A DNA stretch of 64,000 nt from JALZAA01 sp035938395 (GTDB lineage Bacteria > Actinomycetota > Acidimicrobiia > IMCC26256 > JACDBD01), in the NCBI GenBank assembly GCA_035938395.1, contig DASZGY010000080.1, forward strand, positions 4,358-68,357. Direction: 5' to 3'. The position numbers and the translations under genes are program-made. Under the pieces are notes generated by a model. That model saw only the letters and a list, made by a program, of their open reading frames with translations. It did no database searches and was not told the origin of the DNA. This document shows, in pieces, positions 1 to 7,857 of this stretch; position 1 is the stretch's first letter, and each line of letters begins with the position of its first letter.

Positions 1-1
1 C

Positions 2-340
2 GGGGTGAAGCTGCTCGACGAGTTCAACGTCGACAACGTCTGCTGGGAGTCCGACTACCCGCACTCCGACAGCTCGTGGCCCTCCGCGCCCGAGCGGCTG
101 GAGACGCTGCTCGCGGACCTCGACGCCGAGGTCGTCGCCAAGCTCACCCATGCCAACGCGATGCGGCACTACCAGTTCGACCCGTTCCGCACGCGCCCGC
201 CGGAGCGCTGCACGGTCGCCGCGCTGCGGGCCGAAGCCGCCGACGTCGACACGGTCACGCACGTCGGCCGCCGCGCCGACGACCGTGATCTGGCGACGTG
301 GAAGCAGATGACCGGGGCCGCGGCGCGACCCCGGTCTTGA
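2..340 (+). CDS. amidohydrolase family protein, C-terminal part (truncated by window edge)
   Basis: The reading frame is open from the first bases of the window, so only about the last 113 residues are present. The piece carries the WESDYPHSDSSWP motif, typical of the C-terminal metal-binding end of the amidohydrolase-2 (COG2159) TIM-barrel hydrolases. In that family the Asp of SDYPH is a catalytic or metal ligand residue. The following HANAMRHY segment also matches the family end. The last 50 residues, rich in Arg and Ala, are a less conserved tail. The gene ends 7 bases before the SDR gene, so the two are probably one operon. The substrate cannot be told; actinobacterial relatives are often annotated as decarboxylases or hydrolases of aromatic or CoA-linked compounds. 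Confidence 0.85.
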   Translation, partial: GVKLLDEFNVDNVCWESDYPHSDSSWPSAPERLETLLADLDAEVVAKLTHANAMRHYQFDPFRTRPPERCTVAALRAEAADVDTVTHVGRRADDRDLATWKQMTGAAARPRS

Positions 341-347
341 TCGCCGC

Positions 348-1121
348 ATGAACCGGGACCAGCTGCGATCCCTGTTCGACCTGACGGGTCGGGTCGCGAT
401 CGTCACCGGCGGAACTCGTGGGATCGGCCGATCGATCGCCGAGGGCTTCGCCGCCTCCGGCGCCCGTGTGGCCGTCGCAAGCCGCAAGGCCGACGCGTGT
501 GAAGAGACCGAGGCGGCGCTGCGTGCCATGGGCGGCGACGCGATCGGCGTGCCCACGCATGTCGGCGACCTGGAGGGCCTCGCCGCGCTCGTCAATCGCA
601 CGGTCCACGAGTTCGGCCGCCTCGACATCGTCGTCAACAACGCCGCCACGCCGTTGCGCGAAGACCTCGGCCGGTTCACGCCCGAGGCGTACGAGAAGGC
701 GATGGAGGTGAACCTGCGAGGCCCCGTCTTCCTCGTGCAGGAGGCACTCCCCCACCTCCGCAGCAGCCCGTTCGCGGCGGTGATCAATGTGATCTCCGCG
801 GGCGCGTTTCTCCCCTCGCCGTTCATCGCGACGTACGGGGCAACGAAGGCAGCGCTCTTGTCGTTCACCCGGTCGATGGCCGAAGAGTTCGCCCCCCTCG
901 GGATCCGTGTGAACGCCCTCGCTCCCGGTGCGGTCGACACGGAGATGATGCGCAAGAACTCCCCCGAAGCTCAGGAGCAGATGGCCCAGGCGAGCTTCCA
1001 GCGCCGTATGGCGCATCCCGACGAGATCGTGGGGCCGGCGTTGTTCTTGGCCTCCGACGCGGCCAGCTTCGTCACCGGGCAGGTGCTGATCGCCGACGGC
1101 GGCCTCGTCGCCGCGCGCTGA
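348..1121 (+). CDS. SDR family NAD(P)-dependent oxidoreductase
   Basis: A 257-residue classical short-chain dehydrogenase, the usual size for the family. The cofactor motif TGGTRGIG is at residues 20-27, the NNA motif at about 97-99, and the catalytic Ser150, Tyr163 and Lys167 (YGATK) are present. The C-terminal ASFVTGQVLIADGG stretch is typical of glucose-dehydrogenase-like and 3-oxoacyl-reductase-like members. A basic residue after the glycine motif suggests NADP preference, which is an inference. The ATG start lies 7 bases after the amidohydrolase stop, without a clear Shine-Dalgarno sequence, so translation is probably coupled. It oxidises or reduces an unidentified alcohol or ketone in the cytoplasm. 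Confidence 0.93.
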   Translation: MNRDQLRSLFDLTGRVAIVTGGTRGIGRSIAEGFAASGARVAVASRKADACEETEAALRAMGGDAIGVPTHVGDLEGLAALVNRTVHEFGRLDIVVNNAATPLREDLGRFTPEAYEKAMEVNLRGPVFLVQEALPHLRSSPFAAVINVISAGAFLPSPFIATYGATKAALLSFTRSMAEEFAPLGIRVNALAPGAVDTEMMRKNSPEAQEQMAQASFQRRMAHPDEIVGPALFLASDAASFVTGQVLIADGGLVAAR

Positions 1122-1129
1122 CAGTCCTC

Positions 1130-1135
1130 TACGCT
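1130..1135 (+). promoter_or_regulatory. putative -10 element (TACGCT) for a nearly leaderless transcript
   Basis: TACGCT ends 9 bases before the GTG at 1145. With a normal distance from -10 to transcription start, the mRNA would begin about 3 bases before the start codon. No good -35 is evident. The same arrangement recurs at several other genes in the window. Confidence 0.45.
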
Positions 1136-1144
1136 TGTGAAGTA

Positions 1145-1375
1145 GTGAAGGGCGATCGAGTGGAGATCCTCGTCGACACGGGGAACGAGGTGCGCGGCTT
1201 CGAGGTGGTCGCCACCCGCGAAGGTCGTCGGGTCGACGTGGTCATCGCCCGGGGAACCATCGAGGTGGCCGAGGTCACCCGCGGCGGTCAGGTGGTGCGC
1301 TCGTCCCGCTTCATGGCCAGCAGGGTGGTCGCCGTCGTCGAGCATCCCGCCTCGCAGGACGCCCCCTCGGGTTGA
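1145..1375 (+). CDS. small conserved-looking hypothetical protein
   Basis: A 76-residue protein that I cannot assign to a named family. It is Val-rich and seems to be a small beta-rich fold (EILVDTGNEVRGFEVV, then VDVVIARGTIEVAEVTR), without signal peptide or membrane segment. The GTG at 1145 fits a leaderless transcript from the TACGCT at 1130. A second GTG at 1160 has GAAGGG seven bases upstream and is an alternative start. It lies 23 bases after the SDR gene and converges with the cupin gene. Third-position GC supports real coding. Confidence 0.6.
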   Translation: MKGDRVEILVDTGNEVRGFEVVATREGRRVDVVIARGTIEVAEVTRGGQVVRSSRFMASRVVAVVEHPASQDAPSG

Positions 1376-1393
1376 CGGGACGCCCCCGCCGGC

Positions 1394-1849
1394 TCAGGAC
1401 CGGGTGTCCTCGAGCCACTCGGGCATGTCGATCGGCGGGTTCGGGAGCTGGCGGACGCCCCGCTCGGCGAGGAACCGCTCGTACCCGTCGAGGTCGGCCG
1501 GAAAGGACCGTGGGTCGCCCATCATCACCTCGAAGAGGGTGACGCCCTGCGGGCCCGCCACGAAGGGGCCGAACGTGTCGCCCTGGTCGAGCGCCAGATG
1601 GGTGCCGGCGGGGCAACGGACGTCGCCGCAGGTCATCTCGCCCGCGACGACGAACACGACGTGGTTGCTGTTGTGGCCGTGCGGCTGCACGATCATCCCG
1701 GGGTCCCACTCGGCGTAGAGGGAGAGGAAGCGGGGCGAGAAGTCCAGCCACTTCTCACGCACCGAAGCCGTCCGGTCGCCGTGCTGCTGACGGCGCACCT
1801 CTTGCCACCCGAAATCGTCCAGATGTCGGATACGCGGGCCACCGGGCAT
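1394..1849 (-). CDS. cupin domain-containing protein
   Basis: A 151-residue single-domain cupin. Motif 1 is seen in PHGHNSNHVVFVVAGEM (metal-binding His residues followed by the conserved G), and motif 2 around FGPFVAGPQGVTLFEV. The length matches small monocupins that bind a metal and act as sugar-, polyketide- or aromatic-modifying enzymes or sensors. The C-terminal third (PADLDGYERFLAERG) has no recognisable domain. It faces the small protein gene tail to tail, and its 5' end faces the membrane glycosyltransferase gene across a region rich in hairpins. The specific reaction cannot be assigned. Confidence 0.8.
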   Translation of the reverse strand: MPGGPRIRHLDDFGWQEVRRQQHGDRTASVREKWLDFSPRFLSLYAEWDPGMIVQPHGHNSNHVVFVVAGEMTCGDVRCPAGTHLALDQGDTFGPFVAGPQGVTLFEVMMGDPRSFPADLDGYERFLAERGVRQLPNPPIDMPEWLEDTRS

Positions 1850-1868
1850 GAATCCCCCTCGTGTGAGC

Positions 1869-1923
1869 GCCTCGTGACGAGGCTAGCGACCGGCAAATCC
1901 GCCGGCCTCATGAACAATTCATG
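1869..1923. promoter_or_regulatory. cluster of inverted repeats between divergent genes
   Basis: Three short dyads follow one another: GCCTCGT-G-ACGAGGC at 1869-1883, a CCGGC/GCCGG pair around 1890-1905, and a perfect CATGAA-CAA-TTCATG at 1909-1923. They lie between the cupin gene (minus) and the glycosyltransferase gene (plus, start 1946). The AT-richer last dyad is a plausible operator. No regulator for it is identified. Confidence 0.35.
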
Positions 1924-1945
1924 ATCGCCTTGCGATGGTGGCGGT

Positions 1946-3595
1946 GTGTCGACGAGCACGTATACGCGTGTCTCGACGACTCCGGCGCGCGGCGAGGTGC
2001 CCACCCCATCTCGCCCGCGTCGGGCTTTCGCTCCGGTCTGGTGGGCCGTCCTGGGCATCATGCTGGTGTCGCTCGGTCTCGAGTGCTGGGCGGTGACCCA
2101 CGACCTGCCCTACCCGGGCGTGGACGAGCCGGTGTTCGTCAAACCGGCGGTCCACATGGCGTCCACCGGCGACCTCGACCCGCACTGGTTCGGCCACCCG
2201 GGCTCGACGATGATCTACCCGCTCGCCGGCATCTACCACTCGTGGGACGCGGTCGCCCACGGCGGGCCCGTGTTCTCGGCGGATCCGACCCTCGCGCACC
2301 GCTTCGCGGCCGACCCCGGGACCTTCTACCTGATCGGCCGGCTGTGGTCGATCGCCTTCGCGGTCGGGGCGATCCCGCTGATCTTCCTGCTCGGGCGCCG
2401 TTGCTTCTCGACCCGTGTCGGCCTGGCGGGCGCGGCCCTGTGGGCGGTGATCCCGTTGTGGGTCTCCTACGGGCGCATTGTGCGCACCGACAGCGCCGGC
2501 GTGTTCTTCGCTCTCCTCGCGCTGCTCTTGATACTGCGGCTCTTGGAGCGCGCGTCGCTTCGCGATCAGGTTCTCGCCGGCGCCGCGGTCGGGGTCGGGA
2601 TCTCGACGCGCTACTTCCTGGTGACACTCCTCGCCGCGCTCGTCGCGGCCGGCATCGTGGCGCTCCGCCGGCACGCGCCCGGGGCGTCGGTCCGCGGGAT
2701 CGCCGCCGGCGTCGGCGCCGCGGTCGCGGCGTTCGTTTTGACGACGCCGTACTTCCTTCTCGACTGGTCCACGGCCCGCCTCAGCCTGACAAAGGAGAAC
2801 GCCTCACACGTCGGCCACGACGGTCTCTCCCCGGTCGGCAATCTCTGGTGGTACCTCAGGGACGCGATCCCCGGCGTGATCTCGTGGCCCGTCGCGTTGC
2901 TCGCGGTGGTCGGCATCGCCTTCGCCGTCGTCCACCGGCGCGATCCACGCCGGCTCGTCCTGCTGGTGGCAGGGGCGACGTTTCTCGTCGCAATCAGCAT
3001 GTCGACGCTGCACTGGGACCGCTGGCCGCTCCCGATCCTCCCCGTCCTCGTGCTCTTCGCGGTGGACGGGCTCGTGCGACTCACGTCGGCTCTCGATGCG
3101 CGAGTCGGCCGCCACGCGCTGGCGCCGGCGTTCGCAGTCGCCGGCATCGCGCTCGTCGCCTTCCTGCCCGCAAAGGAGGTGGTCCAGCTGAACATGCGCG
3201 AGTCGAAGCCGAGCACGCGCGTGGTCGCGCGCCAGTGGATCGAGAAGAACGTCCCCGAGGGCAGCATGGTGGTGCGAGAGCTGAAGACGGCGCCCCTGAA
3301 CGACACCGATCTTCGGTGGGCCTCGCGATTCTCGCTGCCATACGGCGGCTGGACGCTCGACCGGTACCGCCTCGACGGCTTCCAGTATTTCGTCACCAAC
3401 GGCAGCATCAGCGGCGCGTACACGACTCAGCCCCGCCACTACCCGTCGGAAGCGCTCCTCTACCGCCAGCTCCGACAGCAGGGCTGCCTGCTGCATGTGT
3501 TCCGTCCCAACGATCAGCGGGACGGCCCGATCATCCGCGTGTACGAGCTCCGGCCCGCCGGCGGCCTCATCTGCGGGTCGACGTTCGCGGCCTAG
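1946..3595 (+). CDS. ArnT/PMT-like membrane glycosyltransferase (GT39/GT83 type)
   Basis: A 549-residue polytopic membrane protein. After a cytoplasmic N-terminus of about 30 residues comes a first membrane helix, and then a short outward loop with PYPGVDEPVF. Its acidic pair resembles the conserved Asp/Glu of the first loop of PMT-2/ArnT-type enzymes, which use lipid-linked sugar donors. About ten further hydrophobic segments follow, and a soluble C-terminal domain of about 150 residues. Proteins of this kind transfer sugars from polyprenyl phosphates to proteins, lipids or arabinan-type glycans. The GTG at 1946 is chosen because it opens into the conserved part. The stop codon directly abuts the stop of the convergent amine oxidase (CTAGCTAG at 3592-3599). 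Acceptor and donor are unknown. Confidence 0.8.
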   Translation: MSTSTYTRVSTTPARGEVPTPSRPRRAFAPVWWAVLGIMLVSLGLECWAVTHDLPYPGVDEPVFVKPAVHMASTGDLDPHWFGHPGSTMIYPLAGIYHSWDAVAHGGPVFSADPTLAHRFAADPGTFYLIGRLWSIAFAVGAIPLIFLLGRRCFSTRVGLAGAALWAVIPLWVSYGRIVRTDSAGVFFALLALLLILRLLERASLRDQVLAGAAVGVGISTRYFLVTLLAALVAAGIVALRRHAPGASVRGIAAGVGAAVAAFVLTTPYFLLDWSTARLSLTKENASHVGHDGLSPVGNLWWYLRDAIPGVISWPVALLAVVGIAFAVVHRRDPRRLVLLVAGATFLVAISMSTLHWDRWPLPILPVLVLFAVDGLVRLTSALDARVGRHALAPAFAVAGIALVAFLPAKEVVQLNMRESKPSTRVVARQWIEKNVPEGSMVVRELKTAPLNDTDLRWASRFSLPYGGWTLDRYRLDGFQYFVTNGSISGAYTTQPRHYPSEALLYRQLRQQGCLLHVFRPNDQRDGPIIRVYELRPAGGLICGSTFAA

Positions 3596-4951
3596 CTAGC
3601 CGGCCGCGGCGATCACCTCGCCGGCGGCGCGTTCGCCCGACTGCACCGCGCCATCCATGTAGCCGCTCCAGACCGTCGCCGTCTCGGCGCCCGCCCAGTG
3701 GAGACGGCCCACCGGCGCCCGCAGTACTGGCCCGTACTGCGTCCACACACCCGTCGGGAAGTGGGCGCCGTAGCACCCACGGGTCCACTCCTCCTCCGAC
3801 CAGTCCAGCTCGGCGTACTCGACGGGGTTGGCGGCCTGAGGTCCGAAGAACTCGACGAGCGAGCCGATCACAGCGGCGCGGCGCTCGTCGGGGCGGACGC
3901 GGTTGAGCTGCCGCGCGGCGGCGCCCTCGAGGAACGCGAGCAGCACACCGGGCGTGCCCTCGGGCGGAGAGTTGTCGAACACGACCTTGGCGGGCCCGCG
4001 GTCACCGGTCGCCTGGCCGGTGAGCCCCGCATCACGCCAGAACGGCGCGTCGTACACCGCGTGGCACTTGATCACCGAACCGGCTGGCACCCGCTGGGTG
4101 AGCTGATCGCGCCGCGCGGGCAACGGCGGGTCGTACGCGATCCGGCCCGCCAGCGTGGGCGGGACGGCGACGATCACCCGCGCGGCAGCCACGTCCACAC
4201 CGTCCGCGTGGACTCTCGCCCCGCTGGTTCGCTGCTCGATCCTCCGAACGGGCACACCGAGCCGGACACGGTCGCCGAGCTGGTCGGCGAGGCGGAGCGG
4301 GACGACCTGCGAGCCGCCGACGAACCGGTCCTGCTGCGCGCCACCGGCCGTGCCCGCGAGCGCGTCGACGCCCCCACCCGAGTGCGTATAGAAGAGCGCG
4401 TGCAGCAGCGAGAAGTCCGACGCCTCGGCGGCGAAGACCCCCTCGGCGAACAGCCGCAGCATCTCTCGTCCGGACCCGGTGCGCGCGTTGCGTTGTATCC
4501 AGGTCTCGAACGTCTGCGCATCCAATTGCCGGGCGCGATCGGCGGCCCACGGCACTTCGAGCGGCACGTGCCGGGCGAGGCGATCGAAGCGAGCCTGCGC
4601 CTGCCCGATGTCGGCGAGCACGAGCGGGCCGAGACTCGGACGCGTCCGGTAGCGGAACGGTTTGTCGCGCAGACGCAGCAGATGCTCCCCCGCGTTGTAC
4701 GTGGGGAACGTCTCGAGCCCGAGCTCGGCGGTGAGCTTCGCCATGCGGAGCTGCGCCGGGCCGATCCACTGCCCACCGAGCTCGACAACGGTGCCATCGG
4801 AGAGCGTGTGGTTGAGGACCCGGCCGCCGACGCGGTCACGGGCCTCGAGCACCACGACCTCTTTGCCTGCGGTGACGAGCTCCCGCGCCGCGACCAATCC
4901 CGCGATCCCGGCACCGACGACAGCCACGTCGGCCTCTCTGCGCTCCGCCAC
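3596..4951 (-). CDS. flavin monoamine oxidase family protein
   Basis: A FAD-dependent amine oxidase of 451 residues from the GTG at 4951. The dinucleotide motif VVGAGIAGL and the following VLEARDRVGGR are near the N-terminus, and the C-terminal FAD contact LHWAGAETATVWSGYMDGAV is intact. Both are hallmarks of the MAO/putrescine oxidase family. A longer upstream reading exists, but its sequence (antisense to the DUF429 gene) is not protein-like, so the GTG eight codons before the Rossmann motif is preferred. The enzyme oxidatively deaminates amines, giving aldehyde, ammonia and hydrogen peroxide. It is divergently arranged from the DUF429 gene with 27 bases between starts. The amine substrate is not predictable. 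Confidence 0.9.
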   Translation of the reverse strand: MAERREADVAVVGAGIAGLVAARELVTAGKEVVVLEARDRVGGRVLNHTLSDGTVVELGGQWIGPAQLRMAKLTAELGLETFPTYNAGEHLLRLRDKPFRYRTRPSLGPLVLADIGQAQARFDRLARHVPLEVPWAADRARQLDAQTFETWIQRNARTGSGREMLRLFAEGVFAAEASDFSLLHALFYTHSGGGVDALAGTAGGAQQDRFVGGSQVVPLRLADQLGDRVRLGVPVRRIEQRTSGARVHADGVDVAAARVIVAVPPTLAGRIAYDPPLPARRDQLTQRVPAGSVIKCHAVYDAPFWRDAGLTGQATGDRGPAKVVFDNSPPEGTPGVLLAFLEGAAARQLNRVRPDERRAAVIGSLVEFFGPQAANPVEYAELDWSEEEWTRGCYGAHFPTGVWTQYGPVLRAPVGRLHWAGAETATVWSGYMDGAVQSGERAAGEVIAAAG

Positions 4952-4966
4952 GGGGGCCAGCGTACG

Positions 4967-4972
4967 TAGTGT
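4967..4972 (+). promoter_or_regulatory. putative -10 element (TAGTGT), leaderless type
   Basis: TAGTGT ends 6 bases before the ATG at 4979, so transcription would start at or next to the start codon. There is no Shine-Dalgarno sequence in front of that ATG, in agreement with leaderless initiation. Confidence 0.4.
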
Positions 4973-4978
4973 CGGCCC

Positions 4979-5632
4979 ATGCCGCCGGTGGCTGGTGTGG
5001 ACGGATGTCGGGCGGGGTGGATCGTGGTCCACAACCGGCGCGCGGCTGTCCTCCCCGACTTCGCCGCCGTTCTCGCGACGTTGCCCGACGATGCCGTCAT
5101 CGCCCTCGACATGCCGATCGGGTTGGTCGACGAGCACGAGCCCGGCGGGCGGGACGTCGACCGGGCCGCACGGGTGCAGCTCGGCCGGAAGCGCAGCTCG
5201 GTGTTCTCGGCACCGCCACGGTGCGCGCTCGGGGCACGGACGCTGCCCGACGCCCGGCGTCACGGCGCGCGGCTCACGCTGCAGACACTGAACCTTCTCC
5301 CGCGCATCGAGGACGTCGACTCCGTCATGACGCCCGACCTCCAGTCGCGCGTCTTCGAGGTGCACCCGGAGCTGAGCTTCGCGGCGATGAACGGTGACGA
5401 TCCGGTGCGGGCGCCGAAGCGGAGCGCGATCGGTTCGAAAGAACGCCGAGCGTTGCTGGAACGAGCCGGCGTCATAGTGCCGGCACGTCCCGCCGGCGCG
5501 GCCCTCGACGATCTGCTCGACGCGTGTGCGCTCGCGTGGAGCGCGCGCCGCATTGCCCGTGGAGCAGCCCGACGTATCCCCGACCGGCCCGCGTGCGACG
5601 CGCGCGGCCTGCGCATGGAGCTCCGATGGTGA
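4979..5632 (+). CDS. DUF429 domain-containing protein
   Basis: A 217-residue DUF429 protein. The N-terminal VAGVDGCRAGWIVV motif and the internal DMPIGL motif are characteristic; the family has an RNase H-like fold with predicted nuclease or phosphotransfer acidic residues. ATVRVPP-type segments and the LQTLNLLPRIEDVD stretch are also typical. Its function is not established experimentally as far as I know. Its stop overlaps the start of the DUF488 gene (ATGGTGA at 5626-5632), so the two are translationally coupled. Start chosen at the ATG immediately before the conserved motif. Confidence 0.88.
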   Translation: MPPVAGVDGCRAGWIVVHNRRAAVLPDFAAVLATLPDDAVIALDMPIGLVDEHEPGGRDVDRAARVQLGRKRSSVFSAPPRCALGARTLPDARRHGARLTLQTLNLLPRIEDVDSVMTPDLQSRVFEVHPELSFAAMNGDDPVRAPKRSAIGSKERRALLERAGVIVPARPAGAALDDLLDACALAWSARRIARGAARRIPDRPACDARGLRMELRW

Positions 5633-6174
5633 ACTTCCGCACGGTCGGGCACGGGACGCTGCCGGCGGACGACCTCGCGGCGTTGATCACCGGCGCGGGC
5701 ATCGAGATCATCGTCGACGTGCGCTCCTTCCCCGCCAGCCGGCGCAATCCGCAATTCCGCCGCGAAGCGATGGAACGGTGGTTGCCCGACGCCGGTGTCG
5801 CGTACCGGTGGGAGCCGCGCCTCGGTGGACGCCGGCGCCCGCGGCCCGATTCGCCCAACGGCGCGCTCCGCGTCCCCGCCTTCCGGGGTTACGCCGACCA
5901 CATGGAGACGGCGGAGTTCCGGGACGCCGTCGACGAGCTTCTTGCCGAGGCCGGGACGCGCCCCGCCGCCGTGATGTGTGCCGAGAGCCTGTGGTGGCGC
6001 TGCCACCGCCGCCTTCTGGCCGACGCGGCCGTGCTGCTGCGCGGGGCCGCCGTCGAGCATCTCTTCCACGACGGCCGGCTCGACCAGCACCGGCCGACGG
6101 CGGAAGCACGTGTCGACGGGCGGCGCCTCGTCTACGACGGGGGCGAACCGGGGCTGCCTCTGCGAGACTCCTGA
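5626..6174 (+). CDS. DUF488 family protein
   Basis: A 182-residue DUF488 protein. It begins with the family pattern TVGHGTLPADDL, followed by DVRSFPASRRNPQF and ending with VMCAESLWWRCHRRLLAD, in which the Cys and the WxxCHR motif are the most conserved part of the family. DUF488 proteins are cytoplasmic, common in actinobacteria and of uncertain function. The ATG at 5626 overlaps the stop of the DUF429 gene. It ends 59 bases before the biotin synthase gene, whose promoter overlaps this gene's 3' end. Confidence 0.88.
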   Translation: MVNFRTVGHGTLPADDLAALITGAGIEIIVDVRSFPASRRNPQFRREAMERWLPDAGVAYRWEPRLGGRRRPRPDSPNGALRVPAFRGYADHMETAEFRDAVDELLAEAGTRPAAVMCAESLWWRCHRRLLADAAVLLRGAAVEHLFHDGRLDQHRPTAEARVDGRRLVYDGGEPGLPLRDS

Positions 6175-6199
6175 CCGGGACGCGCGGAACCTCTACGCT
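6171..6199 (+). promoter_or_regulatory. putative promoter of bioB (CTGACC - 17 bp - TACGCT)
   Basis: CTGACC at 6171-6176 and TACGCT at 6194-6199 are separated by exactly 17 bases, near the vegetative sigma-factor pattern. This leaves a leader of about 28 bases with a GGAG ribosome site at 6224-6227 before the ATG at 6234. The -35 overlaps the end of the DUF488 gene. No biotin-repressor palindrome was recognised. Confidence 0.45.
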
Positions 6200-6233
6200 C
6201 CCCCGCGTCCCGCCCGATCGACCGGAGACCCGC

Positions 6234-7295
6234 ATGCCCCTCGCCACCGCCGCGCGTGCCCTGCTCGACGAGCGCCGTCCACTCACCCGTGACGAGGTGG
6301 CGGCGGTGGCGGCGCTCCCCCTCGAGCAGCTGCCCGATGTGGTGGCGCTCGCGCACCGGGTGCGACTCGCCTACTGCGGCCCCGAGGTCGAGCTCGAGAG
6401 CCTCATCAACGCCAAGTCGGGCGCGTGCCCCGAGGACTGCGCCTTCTGCTCGCAATCGGCCCGGTTCGAGACCGGTGTCGACGTGTTCGCGTTCCTGGAC
6501 CTCGACGACGTCGTCGCCGCGGCCCGGTCGACGCGCGACGCGGGCGCGACCCAGTTCTGCATCGTGGTCGCCGTGCGGGGCCCGGAGGAGCGGCTTCTGA
6601 GGAAGGTGATCGAGGCGGTCGACGCGGTGCATCGCGAGACCGGGCTCGAGGTCGCGTGCTCGCTCGGGCTGCTGACGCGCGACCAGGCGGAACGCCTCGC
6701 GGCTGCAGGTGTGCGCCGGTACAACCACAACCTCGAGACGTGCCGGGCAGTGTTCCCCTCCATTTGCACGACCCACACGTGGGACGACCGCGTCGCGACC
6801 GCCCGGCTGGCGGGCGAGGTCGGCATGGAGCTGTGCTGCGGCGGGATCCTCGGCATGGGCGAGACGCTCGAGCAACGGATCGACTTCGCCTTCGAGCTCG
6901 CGACGCTGGCGCCGTGCGAGGTGCCCATCAACCTGCTCGACCCGCGCCCCGGCACACCGCTCGACGACCGCTCGCTGCTCGCGCCGCGCGAGGCGTTACA
7001 GGCAATCGCGCTGTTCCGGCTGGTGATGCCGAGTGCGTGGATCCGGCTCGCGGGTGGGCGTGAGCGTGTGCTCGGCGAGCTCCAGGCCATGGGACTGCTT
7101 GCGGGCGCGAACGCGCTGATCGTCGGCAACTACCTCACGACGACCGGGCGCCCGCCCGAGGCCGACGTCGCACTGCTCGACGCCCTCGGCATGCCCGTGG
7201 CCGACGGCCCCGGCGAAGGCAGGTTCGTCGTCGACAGCGCCGGCGCCCACGCCCGCCCCGCACGCGGCCCGTCGATCCCGGTGCGGGTGGAGTAG
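6234..7295 (+). CDS. bioB: biotin synthase
   Basis: A radical-SAM enzyme of 353 residues that inserts sulfur into dethiobiotin, the last step of biotin synthesis. The SAM-cluster cysteines are Cys65, Cys69 and Cys72 in GACPEDCAFCSQS. The family motifs YNHNLET, LCCGGILGMGET, PINLLDPRPGTP and RLAGGRE are all present, including the second cluster ligands. Start at the ATG at 6234 with a GGAG six bases upstream; a much longer upstream reading overlaps the DUF488 gene and is rejected. No other biotin gene (bioA, bioD, bioF) is in the window. It converges with the histidine phosphatase gene, with one base between stops. Confidence 0.97.
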   Translation: MPLATAARALLDERRPLTRDEVAAVAALPLEQLPDVVALAHRVRLAYCGPEVELESLINAKSGACPEDCAFCSQSARFETGVDVFAFLDLDDVVAAARSTRDAGATQFCIVVAVRGPEERLLRKVIEAVDAVHRETGLEVACSLGLLTRDQAERLAAAGVRRYNHNLETCRAVFPSICTTHTWDDRVATARLAGEVGMELCCGGILGMGETLEQRIDFAFELATLAPCEVPINLLDPRPGTPLDDRSLLAPREALQAIALFRLVMPSAWIRLAGGRERVLGELQAMGLLAGANALIVGNYLTTTGRPPEADVALLDALGMPVADGPGEGRFVVDSAGAHARPARGPSIPVRVE

Positions 7296-7296
7296 A

Positions 7297-7857
7297 TCAG
7301 CGGGTCTCGTTGAAGCTGAGCAGGACGGGGCCGCGGCCGACACGGGTGATGGACGCGACGTCGAGGCGCATGCGCCACGCCAGCTCGGGCGGGACACTGA
7401 GCGTCCAGGTCACCGCGGCCTTGATCGGCGAGACGTGGCTGACGGCGACGACGACGCGGTCGTCCAGCCACTCGTCGCAGAACGACGCGATGCGGTCGGC
7501 GACGACCTCGAGGCTCTCGCCGCCCGGCGGCACGAAACCGCCGTCGCGTCGCCAGCGCTCGACGACGTCGGGCGCGAGGTCGGCGAACGGTCGCCCTTCC
7601 CACTCGCCGTAGTCGATCTCGATCAGGCGCTCGTCGACCTCGACCGTCTGGCCGCACCCGGCGGCGATGGGCGCCGCCGTCTCGCACGCGCGCCGCAGGG
7701 GGCTGGTCACCACGTGCGAAACGTCGAGACCGGCGAGTGATTCCGCCAGCCGGTTCGCCTGGTCCCGCCCGCGATCGGTCAGCGTGACATCGCCGCGACC
7801 GAGGAGGAGCCCGGCCCGGTTCGGTGGCGTCTCGCCGTGCCGTACGAACGCGATCAC
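7297..7857 (-). CDS. histidine phosphatase family protein (CobC/GpmB-like)
   Basis: A 186-residue phosphoglycerate-mutase-like phosphatase. The RHGE motif with the phospho-accepting His is at residues 6-9. TSPLRRACETA and the acidic DERLIEIDYGEWEGRPF segment follow, and the second catalytic His is in VVVAVSHVSPIKA. The GTG at 7857 is fixed by a 4-base GTGA overlap with the stop of the upstream membrane protein gene. It is the last gene of a four-gene operon. In Mycobacterium tuberculosis a CobC-like phosphatase domain is fused to RNase HI in Rv2228c, whereas here it is a separate gene. Substrate unknown: alpha-ribazole phosphate or another phosphate ester. Confidence 0.88.
   Translation of the reverse strand: MIAFVRHGETPPNRAGLLLGRGDVTLTDRGRDQANRLAESLAGLDVSHVVTSPLRRACETAAPIAAGCGQTVEVDERLIEIDYGEWEGRPFADLAPDVVERWRRDGGFVPPGGESLEVVADRIASFCDEWLDDRVVVAVSHVSPIKAAVTWTLSVPPELAWRMRLDVASITRVGRGPVLLSFNETR

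Noticed and set aside
3592..3599. CTAGCTAG palindrome at the junction of two stop codons
   Set aside because: It results from two abutting TAG stops on opposite strands; there is no further symmetry.
1921..3906. 661-codon plus-strand open frame overlapping the membrane glycosyltransferase gene
   Set aside because: Composition is Arg/Ala/Gly-rich in an offset frame, as expected for high-GC shadow frames; the 1946 frame has a coherent membrane protein.
4952..5365. Long N-terminal extension of the flavin amine oxidase frame
   Set aside because: It lies antisense to the DUF429 gene, is not protein-like, and the FAD motif begins just after the GTG at 4951.
5526..6233. Long upstream extension of the biotin synthase frame
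   Set aside because: It overlaps the DUF429 and DUF488 genes in another frame and is Arg/Pro-rich shadow sequence; bioB has its own ATG, ribosome site and promoter at 6234.
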